Below, one piece after another: positions 57,185 to 64,000 of a DNA stretch of 64,000 bases. The stretch comes from Bacteroidota bacterium (lineage in GTDB: Bacteria; Bacteroidota; Bacteroidia; Bacteroidales; JAAUTT01): NCBI GenBank assembly GCA_030706405.1, contig JAUZOO010000009.1, forward strand, positions 172,044 through 236,043, given 5' to 3'. Numbering within the stretch: position 1 is the stretch's first letter; each line of letters starts with the position of its first letter. The notes under the pieces are model-generated. The model was not told the origin of the DNA, made no database searches, and saw nothing but the letters and a program-made list of their open reading frames with translations. Both the position numbers and the translations under genes were made by a program.

Positions 57185-57568
57185 ATGAATGCCAGTAAAA
57201 ACGGACTCAAAAAGCGCATAAAAAGTTTTGAATATGCATTTACCGGTTGGTACGAACTTGCCAAGTCGGAGCCTAATGCACGGATTCATCTGGTAGCGGC
57301 GGTTGGCGCCATTACTGCCGGTTACCTGCTTCACATCTCAAAGCAAGAATGGTGTTTTATCGTGTTCGCTATCGCCCTGGTTTGGGCTGCGGAAGGATTT
57401 AATACAGTTATCGAAAAGTTGGTGGACCACTTATTTACCGATTATCACGAAACTGCCCGTATCGCCAAAGATGTGTCGGCCGGTGCAGTGCTTATTTGTG
57501 CTGTTGCAGCCCTCATTTGCGGCCTGATTATCTTTCTGCCTAAACTATTTTCAATAATCTGCGGTTGA
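57185..57568 (+). CDS. dgkA: DgkA-family diacylglycerol/undecaprenol kinase
   Basis: Starting at the ATG at 57185, the 127-residue protein has three membrane helices and the DgkA signatures EGFNTVIEKLVDH and AKDVSAGAVLICAV. DgkA-type enzymes phosphorylate diacylglycerol in E. coli or undecaprenol in Gram-positives and many others. A longer frame beginning inside the PAP2 gene is not the true start. It converges on the ABC-2 permease gene with 7 bases between stops. Confidence 0.9.
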   Translation: MNASKNGLKKRIKSFEYAFTGWYELAKSEPNARIHLVAAVGAITAGYLLHISKQEWCFIVFAIALVWAAEGFNTVIEKLVDHLFTDYHETARIAKDVSAGAVLICAVAALICGLIIFLPKLFSIICG

Positions 57569-57575
57569 TGGATTT

Positions 57576-58676
57576 TTAATACCACTTAAAAATTTTCAAC
57601 CCGGCAATAAACGACACCGCACCAATTCCCGATAATACCAGCGTATCCATTACTACAGAAGTAAAACCTGCACCTTCGTTAAAGATGCTGCGCATGCTGT
57701 CAGCCAGCATGGTGAGTGGAAGATACTGGATGACCGGTTGGCTCCATTCCGGAAAGTTATGATAACTGAAGAAGACTCCCGAAACCACCATCATTGGCGT
57801 AACAATGGCATTAATGAGGCCGTTACCGATTTCGGGGTTGGCCGTGTGAGACGAGATAAGGATGGACATGCCCGAAAAAGCAATGTTACCGGCAATAAAC
57901 ACGGCAATCAGCGCCGGGATACTTCCCTGGATGTGAATACCGAAATATAACCACGCGAATAAATACAAAAGTCCGCCTTCAACAATATTCATGGTAAAAC
58001 GTGCGGTCATTAGAGCAAACAGAAAGTTTGATTTTTTCATGGGCGTGGCCACCATGCGACGAAGCAGTTTCTTGGAACGACGGTCGATGAGTGTATAACT
58101 GATTCCCCACGTACACGACATCATGATGCCCATAGCCAGCAATCCCGGAATGAGAAAATCGATGTACCGCGTTCCTGTTACAGTGAGGGGTTTAATTTCG
58201 GCTTCGTTGTTGGTATAATATTCCGCACCATATTTGAGCGTGTTGCTGATTTGCTGATAAAGCAACTTGGCATCGGCATTGGTTGGGTCAAAATGGTATT
58301 CAACGTTGTTGAGGTGTTCTTCGAGAATCAGGTTCACATCGCCCTTTTTGAGCATGGTAAAAGCCTTGGGCCAGCTTACTTCTTCAAATATAAGGTTGAT
58401 GTTGCCTAATTTTTTGTTTTTTAGCTGTGTCTTAAACAGGTTGCCGTTGTGGGATGTATGGTCTTTCAGGAATGCAGACAGCTTAATATCTGGTTCGGTT
58501 CGTATGATGGCAACTCTTTGTGTAAGTTCTCCTTTTTGGGTGAAAGCAATACCCAGTCCCCATGCCATAAGGATAGGAAATACGATACCCCAAAACAACA
58601 CCGACGGCTCGCGGATAATTTCGAGGAAATGGGCAGCAATGAGCCGGTAAAGTTGATGGTTGGTTATTTTATTCAT
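57576..58676 (-). CDS. ABC-2 type transporter permease
   Basis: The 366-residue protein has one N-terminal helix, a periplasmic loop of about 140 residues and five C-terminal helices, as in the ABC2_membrane_3 (YhiH/YbhR-like) exporters. FLIPGLLAMGIMMSCTWGISYTLIDRRSKKLLRRM is the conserved region near residues 172-206. Its start overlaps the ATPase stop by 8 bases. Substrate unknown. Confidence 0.85.
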   Translation of the reverse strand: MNKITNHQLYRLIAAHFLEIIREPSVLFWGIVFPILMAWGLGIAFTQKGELTQRVAIIRTEPDIKLSAFLKDHTSHNGNLFKTQLKNKKLGNINLIFEEVSWPKAFTMLKKGDVNLILEEHLNNVEYHFDPTNADAKLLYQQISNTLKYGAEYYTNNEAEIKPLTVTGTRYIDFLIPGLLAMGIMMSCTWGISYTLIDRRSKKLLRRMVATPMKKSNFLFALMTARFTMNIVEGGLLYLFAWLYFGIHIQGSIPALIAVFIAGNIAFSGMSILISSHTANPEIGNGLINAIVTPMMVVSGVFFSYHNFPEWSQPVIQYLPLTMLADSMRSIFNEGAGFTSVVMDTLVLSGIGAVSFIAGLKIFKWY

Positions 58677-59424
58677 ACAAGTGTCGTCCGGTAAGGTTAA
58701 TAAACAATTCGTCGAGACTGCGGCATCCTCCGTTCATTGAGAGGATTTCTTCGAGCGTTCCCTGCGAGAGTATCTGTCCCTGATCCATAATAATGATGCG
58801 GTCGCAGAGGTATTCGGCCTCTTCCATGTAATGTGTGGTGAGGATAAGCGAGGTGTTTAGCTCTTTTTTAAGACGAAGAAGGATGTTCCAGATTTCGCGC
58901 CGAGCGTTAGGGTCGAGGCCGGTGGTGGGCTCGTCGAGCAGGAGCAAGCGGGGCTTGTTGAGCAAGGCAATGCCCAGGGCCAGGCGTTGGCGTTGCCCGC
59001 CCGAAAGATTGTTGACATAAGCTTTTTTCTTTTCTTCGAGGCCAATGAGTTCGATTACTTCGTCCACGCGGTGACTGTTGAGTTTGTAAAAGCTGGCGAA
59101 CAGCTGCATGGTTTCGTATGCTGTGAGTTTTTCCATGAACCGTGTTTCCTGCAACGACAACCCGATAATCTGGTGAAGTTCGTGCTGGTGGTGTTTCCAT
59201 TGTTTGCCGTCGATGTGGATTTCGCCCTTGTCGGGATGCTGGATGCCCTCGATCATCTCTACCATGGTGGTTTTACCGGCTCCATTGGGACCAAGCACCG
59301 CCACAAACTCGCCATGAGCAATTTTTAGATCAATGCCTTTCACGGCTTTTACATCTTTAAACGATTTGTGAACATCGCGAACATCTACAAGATATTCGGC
59401 AGAAGAAGAAATTGGTTTTTCCAT
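58669..59424 (-). CDS. ABC transporter ATP-binding protein
   Basis: From the ATG at 59424 the 251-residue ATPase has Walker A GPNGAGKTT (about 45-53), Q-loop LQETRF, signature LSGGQRQR, Walker B LLLLDEPT and switch His in LTTHYMEEAE. It belongs to the exporter-type CcmA/DrrA class. It is coupled to the ABC-2 permease. The upstream ATG at 59463 is possible but less likely. Confidence 0.93.
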   Translation of the reverse strand: MEKPISSSAEYLVDVRDVHKSFKDVKAVKGIDLKIAHGEFVAVLGPNGAGKTTMVEMIEGIQHPDKGEIHIDGKQWKHHQHELHQIIGLSLQETRFMEKLTAYETMQLFASFYKLNSHRVDEVIELIGLEEKKKAYVNNLSGGQRQRLALGIALLNKPRLLLLDEPTTGLDPNARREIWNILLRLKKELNTSLILTTHYMEEAEYLCDRIIIMDQGQILSQGTLEEILSMNGGCRSLDELFINLTGRHLYE

Positions 59425-59481
59425 TGTCAGGAAACTTAAATAACGGGCTATTGATATTGTCAATGAATATAAATCGGCTAA

Positions 59482-60180
59482 TTACCTGGTTAATCCGTGC
59501 AGATTATCCAATATTTTATAAAGATGCAGGTGCATTTTTTCAGAATACATGGCTTCTTTTTCGGCCATTTCTTTTTCGGTTTGGATAAAGGTTGCCGGTA
59601 TTAGTTCTGATTGGCAGTTGGCAACGATGGAAGCGAGCGATGCAGCTGTTGTCTCGAGATGGCACTGAAACCCTACCGTTTTATTGCCGATGGCAAATAT
59701 CTGGTTTTGGCATGCTTCGGAGCTGGCAATAAGCTCAGCGCCTTGGGGCAAATCAAAAGTTTCGCCATGCCAGTGAAAAACCTGAAGCTCATTGGGTAGG
59801 TTTTTAAAGACCGTGGATTTCAGGTTTGAGGCTTTACGGATGGGAAACCAGCCGATTTCTTTCTGCGGGTTGCGGTAGATTTTAGCCCCCATCGAACTGG
59901 CGATGAGCTGTGCGCCGAGGCAAATCCCGAGCACAATTTTTCCATTTTCGATACATTGTTTAACGAATTGTTTTTCGGCCACAAGCCAAGGGAATTCCTC
60001 TTCGTCGTTAACACTCATGGGACCGCCCATGATGATAATCCAATCCACCTCTTCAACCGCAGGAAGGACGGGCGATTCAAAAAAGCGGGTGTAAGAAATG
60101 TCAAAGTTATGTTGGACAAGCCAGGTTTCGATGGCAGCCATCCCTTCGAAAGGCACGTGTTGTAGGCAAAGCGCTTTCAT
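59482..60180 (-). CDS. Class I glutamine amidotransferase-like protein (GMP synthase-like)
   Basis: The 232-residue protein has a complete catalytic triad: nucleophile Cys87 in GICLGAQL, and the His-x-Glu pair in FQCHLETT. It also has the MGGPMSV oxyanion region. It resembles stand-alone GATase1 proteins such as YfeJ and the gamma-glutamyl hydrolase-like group, not the synthetase-fused subunits. Partner and substrate are unknown; it is upstream of the ABC transporter genes on the same strand. Confidence 0.85.
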   Translation of the reverse strand: MKALCLQHVPFEGMAAIETWLVQHNFDISYTRFFESPVLPAVEEVDWIIIMGGPMSVNDEEEFPWLVAEKQFVKQCIENGKIVLGICLGAQLIASSMGAKIYRNPQKEIGWFPIRKASNLKSTVFKNLPNELQVFHWHGETFDLPQGAELIASSEACQNQIFAIGNKTVGFQCHLETTAASLASIVANCQSELIPATFIQTEKEMAEKEAMYSEKMHLHLYKILDNLHGLTR

Positions 60181-60537
60181 AGTATAAAAATTAAGACATA
60201 CAAAGGAAACAAATATTTTGCCTCAGGGTTTATCAATTGGTCAATACTCTTGTAGTATATCCTCATTAATGAGATTTTTGGGTAAAAAATTATAGACTAA
60301 TAACCTCTTAATTTATGGCTAATTAAGTGTGAGTGAACGGATATTTACCCGTTAGGAAAGTTAAATAGACTCATTGTCATTTAAATAATTCATTTCGGGT
60401 AATTCACTAACGATAACTTGGTTATTCGATTGTATCGGTGTAACTTTCTTAATAGGAACTAACTAATGGAATTAAATGGATTTTCAAAGTTTTTTAACTA
60501 GAAGCTAACTTAAATTAATCAAACTAATGATGAGATT
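60181..60537. other. Gene-free divergent intergenic region
   Basis: I see no gene, promoter pair or inverted repeat that stands out. Confidence 0.35.
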
Positions 60538-60969
60538 ATGAAAACAATTTTGATTGCGGTATTGCTAACTTTTTGTTCAGTTCAATTAGGAATTGCACAA
60601 AAAACAAATCCTCTTAGGGGCACGTGGAGGATGGTTTACTCAAAATATACTACAGATGGAAAAAGTTTTGAAGTGACTGACTTTAAGGAAAATAAGCAGC
60701 TAAAGAATTATGATCAGAAGTATTTTATGTTTGTGGAAGAATTCTATGAGAATGATTCTCTGAGGTCAAATAGTGGAGGAGGAACCTATAATTATGCTAA
60801 CGGAAAGTTAACCGAACATATTCAGATGCATACTTTCCGGTCTATGAAGGGGACAACTGTCAATTTTGAGATTAAGTTTAAAAATGATACACTAATTCAA
60901 AGTACACCCGGGAAAACAAAGTATTCTAAAGGTGATGGACTTTATGAAGAATATGTAAGAGCAAAATAG
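60538..60969 (+). CDS. Secreted lipocalin-like protein, 143 aa
   Basis: A signal peptide (ends LGIAQK) is followed by a beta-rich domain starting NPLRGTWRMVYSKYTTDG, the GxW pattern of lipocalin-like proteins, with later strands YKF-type ending GDGLYEEYVRAK. Bacteroidota have many such small secreted barrels that may bind hydrophobic ligands. A terminator follows. Function unknown. Confidence 0.65.
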   Translation: MKTILIAVLLTFCSVQLGIAQKTNPLRGTWRMVYSKYTTDGKSFEVTDFKENKQLKNYDQKYFMFVEEFYENDSLRSNSGGGTYNYANGKLTEHIQMHTFRSMKGTTVNFEIKFKNDTLIQSTPGKTKYSKGDGLYEEYVRAK

Positions 60970-61003
60970 TTATTAAAAGATAGGTTAAAGCGTTTTTTAA
61001 TAA

Positions 61004-61038
61004 GAAATGCAGAAGTCTATTGGCCTCTGCATTTCTTT
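61004..61038 (+). terminator. Intrinsic terminator between convergent genes
   Basis: A 10-bp stem (GAAATGCAGA, 61004-61013, complement 61026-61035) is followed by T on the plus strand. It may also slow the opposite transcript of the polyferredoxin. Confidence 0.7.
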
Positions 61039-61054
61039 TATGGTGTGACCGGTT

Positions 61055-62665
61055 TTAAAAAGCAAAATTTTCTAATTTCTTATCGTCTGCTTTTTTGATT
61101 TCGGGTTTGTGGGCAACCTGCTGTATTGGATTTCCTTCAATGTAAATAGCCTTGTTGGGTTTTGCCGGACAAACTTTTTCGCAAGCCCCACATCCTACGC
61201 AAATTTCGGGCGTTACATGCGGAATGGTTAGTTCTCCTTTGTATTTTACCATGCTTACTGCTTGCGTCGGGCAGTGTTCGGAGCACGAACCACAAGCCGT
61301 TTCTTCAACGTAAACAATACAATTGGTTTTGATGAACAGGGCAACTCCCATCTGGGTAACCACTTTTTCTTCGTGAGTGAGCGGCAGAATAGCTCCCGTA
61401 GGACAAACGTGTCCGCATTTTGTACATTCGTAGTTACAAAAGCCACTACGATAATCCATGTATGGCTGTAACATTCCGGTTACGCCGTATTCGAACAGCG
61501 AAGGCTGAATAACTCCGTTAGGACAAGCGCTTACGCAAAGATGACAGGCCGTACAGGCATCCTTAAAATGACTGATGCTTTTTGAACCCGGAGGGGTACA
61601 ATAGTTTTTGCGGTCAATTTTTACGTGGTTGGTACGTTTTTCGTCGCTGGCAGGTTCCGGAAGCTCATTGGTTTTGGAGCTCGTTTCCTGAGCTTTGGCC
61701 AATTTTGATAATCCAATCATTGCACCTGCCAGTAAAACAGAACCTGCAATAAAGTTACGTTTCGACGGGTCTGCCGGGCCTTCATCCAGGGTGATGGTTT
61801 CTTTTTTCTTCGGTAACGAGAGCTTGTAATTGATACTGTTGTTGTCGCATACATTCAGACAGTTAAAGCAGCCAACACATCGAGAGAAATCGACCGTTTG
61901 ATCTTTTATACTGATGCATTGCGATTTGCAAGCAAAGGCACATTTGGCGCATTTGGTACACTTGCTTTCGTCAAACTTTAATTTGAAGATGGAAATTTTC
62001 GACACCAACCCAAGAAATGTTCCTACCGGACAAACCGTGTTGCAATACAGACGTCCGCGGGTAAGCGAGAGCCATACCACCACAACAAGCATGATTGCCG
62101 GGAAAATAATGGTGAGCCAGTCGAACTTTACAATATCGTAAGGCGATACCGAATAAACATTGTGCTTGATTAAAATTGAAGCTAAAAGATTGTTAACCTT
62201 GATATAAAGCGGCCGGCCAAGGTCGGAAACAAAACGACCGAAATTGCTGTACGGATCGAGCAGGTATAAAATGTAAATACTGCCAAAAAGAACTGGCAAT
62301 ATAGCCAAACCTAAAAAGGTATAACGCAGGATATTGTTGGCTTTGGCATACTTGAACCGGAATTTTTTTGTCCGCAATTTCTTCGATAAAAAACTGACGA
62401 TGTCCTGAAAAATACCCAACGGACAAATGGTAGAGCAATATACCCTTCCAAATAATAACGTTAGTATCAAAACAATAATAAATCCGGCAGAGATAAGCCC
62501 TGCCACACTAAAAAATTTGATCAGCGATGGTAGAAATTGCAAATATGTAGCCTTGGTGTACCATTGCGAGGCGAAAACTTGTTTAAAATCGATGAAAACA
62601 GCTATAACCGACAGTAGGATAATTAGCGAAACAATTATCCGAAGCGGCTTCCATAGTTTGGTCAT
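61055..62665 (-). CDS. Membrane polyferredoxin: fused NapH-like and NapG/MauM-like protein
   Basis: The 536-residue protein has five membrane helices with two Fer4_5 motifs (YCSTICPLG, YCNTVCPVG), then cytosolic-type 4Fe-4S motifs (CTKCAKCAFAC; CVGCFNCLNVC). A second membrane/export-like segment (KRNFIAGSVLLAGAMIGLSK, about 305-324) and four further clusters follow (CTACHLCVSACP, CTKCGHVCP, CGSCSEHCP, CVGCGACEKVCP). It likely moves electrons from the quinone pool. The DUF362 gene precedes it with 2 bases between. Confidence 0.85.
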   Translation of the reverse strand: MTKLWKPLRIIVSLIILLSVIAVFIDFKQVFASQWYTKATYLQFLPSLIKFFSVAGLISAGFIIVLILTLLFGRVYCSTICPLGIFQDIVSFLSKKLRTKKFRFKYAKANNILRYTFLGLAILPVLFGSIYILYLLDPYSNFGRFVSDLGRPLYIKVNNLLASILIKHNVYSVSPYDIVKFDWLTIIFPAIMLVVVVWLSLTRGRLYCNTVCPVGTFLGLVSKISIFKLKFDESKCTKCAKCAFACKSQCISIKDQTVDFSRCVGCFNCLNVCDNNSINYKLSLPKKKETITLDEGPADPSKRNFIAGSVLLAGAMIGLSKLAKAQETSSKTNELPEPASDEKRTNHVKIDRKNYCTPPGSKSISHFKDACTACHLCVSACPNGVIQPSLFEYGVTGMLQPYMDYRSGFCNYECTKCGHVCPTGAILPLTHEEKVVTQMGVALFIKTNCIVYVEETACGSCSEHCPTQAVSMVKYKGELTIPHVTPEICVGCGACEKVCPAKPNKAIYIEGNPIQQVAHKPEIKKADDKKLENFAF

Positions 62666-62667
62666 GA

Positions 62668-63600
62668 TTATATTTTAATACGGTTAATATTTAATTTCTC
62701 GAGGCTCATGGAGCCAAGTCCATGTTCCTGAGCCTTTACAATGTGACCAACGGTTTTGGGGTCGAGACCGAAGGTTTTGGCAGCAGCAGTATCCACGGCT
62801 ACAATGTCGCGCGAAATAAATTGAGCTTTCATGATACTGATGTCCGAAACCGATACGCCACGCGGACCATTGGTTTTCATTACGCGGTAAGCATCCACAA
62901 TGTTGAGGTCGGGTTTACGCCATGTTGGTAAGTCGGCAATACACTGCTGTAAGTCGTTTTTATGCCAAAAGCCGCGATCGGCAACAATGCCCATGAGGTT
63001 CTTCATCGAAACGGAAATCATAGCTCCTCCGTGGTGTTTTAAAACTGGAACGTTGATAAACACGTCGCTGTTCAGGATAAGTTCATGGACACGCGCTTTT
63101 TTCAATTTTACGCCTTTGGGAATGTTTACTTCTTTATACATGCCATCGCTTTTTCCGGTAACCATCTTGCCACCGGCATCCTTTACGGCTTTTTCGATGC
63201 CGCTGTTGGTATAGCATTTCTGCCAGTTATCGCAGGTATTGTCAAAAACAAAAACATCCTTGGCTCCGGCCCTGAAACAATGCTCTACAATTTTACCAAT
63301 CAGTTTGGGGTTGGTGTTTGCACCGCGTTCAGGTGTGGCGTCCCAGCCAATGTTTGGTTTAATAACTACGGTCTGCCCTTTTTTTACGAAGGCTTTCATC
63401 CCGCCAAGGGCTGCAATACCTTTTTCAAACATTACTTCCGGTTCACCACCCATCACGGCAACCAGGTCGTATGGTTTAAGTGCCGAGGAAGAAGCGGTTG
63501 GCAATTTGTTAAAATTGGCCGCAAACATATCGGTTGAAATGGCTAAACCGGCAACCAAGCCAGCTCCGATTCCTTTAAATAAAAAATCACGTCTTTCCAT
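62668..63600 (-). CDS. Tat-exported DUF362 protein
   Basis: The 310-residue protein begins with a twin-arginine signal (ERRDFLFKG) and is a DUF362 domain throughout: VVIKPNIGWDATPERGANTNP, DVFVFDNTCDNW, LKHHGGAMISVSMKNLMG and ISRDIVAVDTAAAK. DUF362 proteins often sit with iron-sulfur proteins, and the polyferredoxin gene follows directly, so the pair probably forms one redox unit in the periplasm. The reaction is unknown. Confidence 0.88.
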   Translation of the reverse strand: MERRDFLFKGIGAGLVAGLAISTDMFAANFNKLPTASSSALKPYDLVAVMGGEPEVMFEKGIAALGGMKAFVKKGQTVVIKPNIGWDATPERGANTNPKLIGKIVEHCFRAGAKDVFVFDNTCDNWQKCYTNSGIEKAVKDAGGKMVTGKSDGMYKEVNIPKGVKLKKARVHELILNSDVFINVPVLKHHGGAMISVSMKNLMGIVADRGFWHKNDLQQCIADLPTWRKPDLNIVDAYRVMKTNGPRGVSVSDISIMKAQFISRDIVAVDTAAAKTFGLDPKTVGHIVKAQEHGLGSMSLEKLNINRIKI

Positions 63601-63772
63601 ATAAGTAGCTTATTTGATATTTTTAAAAGGTTAACTATTTGTAGGTTAATTTATTGAAAAGTATGTCGTAAAAAACTCAAGAAAACAAAAATAGCACAAT
63701 TTTAGCGTTGATAATTCAGCATTTTAAGTGTTGGAATCAAAACAAGGAGAGTTTACGAAACCTGACAAACGC

Positions 63773-63785
63773 TGACATGTTGTCA
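63773..63785. promoter_or_regulatory. Inverted repeat upstream of dnaK
   Basis: TGACA-TGT-TGTCA is a perfect inverted repeat about 75-90 bases upstream of the sigma-54-like promoter, with an extra CTGACA at 63762-63767. It could be an activator site. Confidence 0.45.
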
Positions 63786-63861
63786 TCCGAAAAATTGAAA
63801 AATAAATTTGAAATGCTCAACTATTATGCCAAAATTTCGCAAACTGGCATATTTCCTAAAC

Positions 63862-63877
63862 TGGCACAGTCATTGAT
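63862..63877 (+). promoter_or_regulatory. Sigma-54-like promoter of dnaK
   Basis: TGGCAC, 5 bases, TTGAT resembles the sigma-54 consensus TGGCAC-N5-TTGCW with one departure (GA for GC). AAACTGGCA also occurs 17 bases upstream (63841-63849). The start codon is 55 bases downstream. Confidence 0.45.
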
Positions 63878-63932
63878 AAACAGAGGATGAGATTTACTAA
63901 AAATCAAATAAAATTATATAAATATAATAAAC

Positions 63933-64000
63933 ATGGGTAAAATTATTGGAATCGACTTAGGAACAACCAACTCTTGCGTTGCCGTTATGGAAGGTAACGA
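63933..64000 (+). CDS. dnaK: Molecular chaperone DnaK, N-terminus only
   Basis: The last 68 bases encode GKIIGIDLGTTNSCVAVMEG, the invariant phosphate-1 motif of the Hsp70 ATPase. The gene runs off the window. The ATG at 63933 is unambiguous. Confidence 0.97.
   Translation, partial: MGKIIGIDLGTTNSCVAVMEGN

Noticed and set aside
63708..63890. 60-codon plus-strand frame before dnaK
   Set aside because: It overlaps the inverted repeat and the promoter-like element and has no recognisable protein pattern.
1..64000. tRNA, rRNA, CRISPR arrays or insertion sequences
   Set aside because: No TpsiC-like tRNA ends, rRNA cores, regularly spaced direct repeats with unique spacers or transposase-like frames were seen.

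Overview
The window is ordinary chromosomal sequence from a member of the Bacteroidota, most likely a Bacteroidales/Marinilabiliales-type free-living or sediment organism (inference). The support is the lack of Shine-Dalgarno sequences, repeated TAnnTTTG promoter boxes, many outer-membrane beta-barrel and lipoprotein genes, a CarboxypepD-regulatory-like/OMP receptor, a PocR-PAS protein, and paired P-II/Amt modules. I see no rRNA, tRNA, CRISPR array, phage or insertion sequence. The window opens inside a heavy-metal exporter gene and closes 68 bases into dnaK.

Layout. 1-7400: ArsP_2-type exporter (partial), a patatin/Omp85 outer-membrane phospholipase, a HEPN-MNT toxin-antitoxin-like pair, a VIT1/CCC1 transporter and the helicase HrpB. 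7461-9866: a selenium operon (mnmH, selD, a DsrE/YedF-like protein) for 2-selenouridine in tRNA. 10096-13870: truA, a 28-residue membrane peptide, dinB and two proteins of unknown function. 14135-14344: a 42-bp tandem repeat. 14415-17887: outer-membrane protein, PL14-like polysaccharide lyase lipoprotein and a beta-lactamase-fold lipoprotein that has lost its catalytic Ser and Lys; a perfect 19-bp inverted repeat flanks the lyase gene. 18648-24803: amrS, an eRF1-like small protein, an MFS pump, an adenylate cyclase-HD fusion and a PocR-PAS protein with no output domain. 24901-27464: uvrB and a HEAT-like protein.

27531-32622 is a nitrogen-acquisition block: outer-membrane protein, glnK, amt, amt, glnK, each section closed by a clear intrinsic terminator. 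33257-36678 is a sensor kinase-response regulator operon that ends in an unusual protein made of two GH2-like sugar-binding sandwiches. A structured RNA-like element with its own terminator lies upstream of the kinase. 37201-44956 holds a nitroreductase, a KefB-type antiporter, a 39-residue membrane peptide, rmuC, asnA and an esterase.

45100-57568 is the most coherent accessory locus. A second two-component system is followed by an outer-membrane receptor, a PepSY-like protein, a YncE-like propeller and then a compact TolC-MFP-RND-PAP2-DgkA operon. Three of these promoters share the same direct-repeat element at exactly the same distance from the -7 box, so the regulator very probably controls itself and the two next transcription units. 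The right end carries an ABC-2 exporter, a class I amidotransferase, a lipocalin-like protein, a NapH/NapG-like fused polyferredoxin with a Tat-exported DUF362 protein, and dnaK behind a sigma-54-like promoter.
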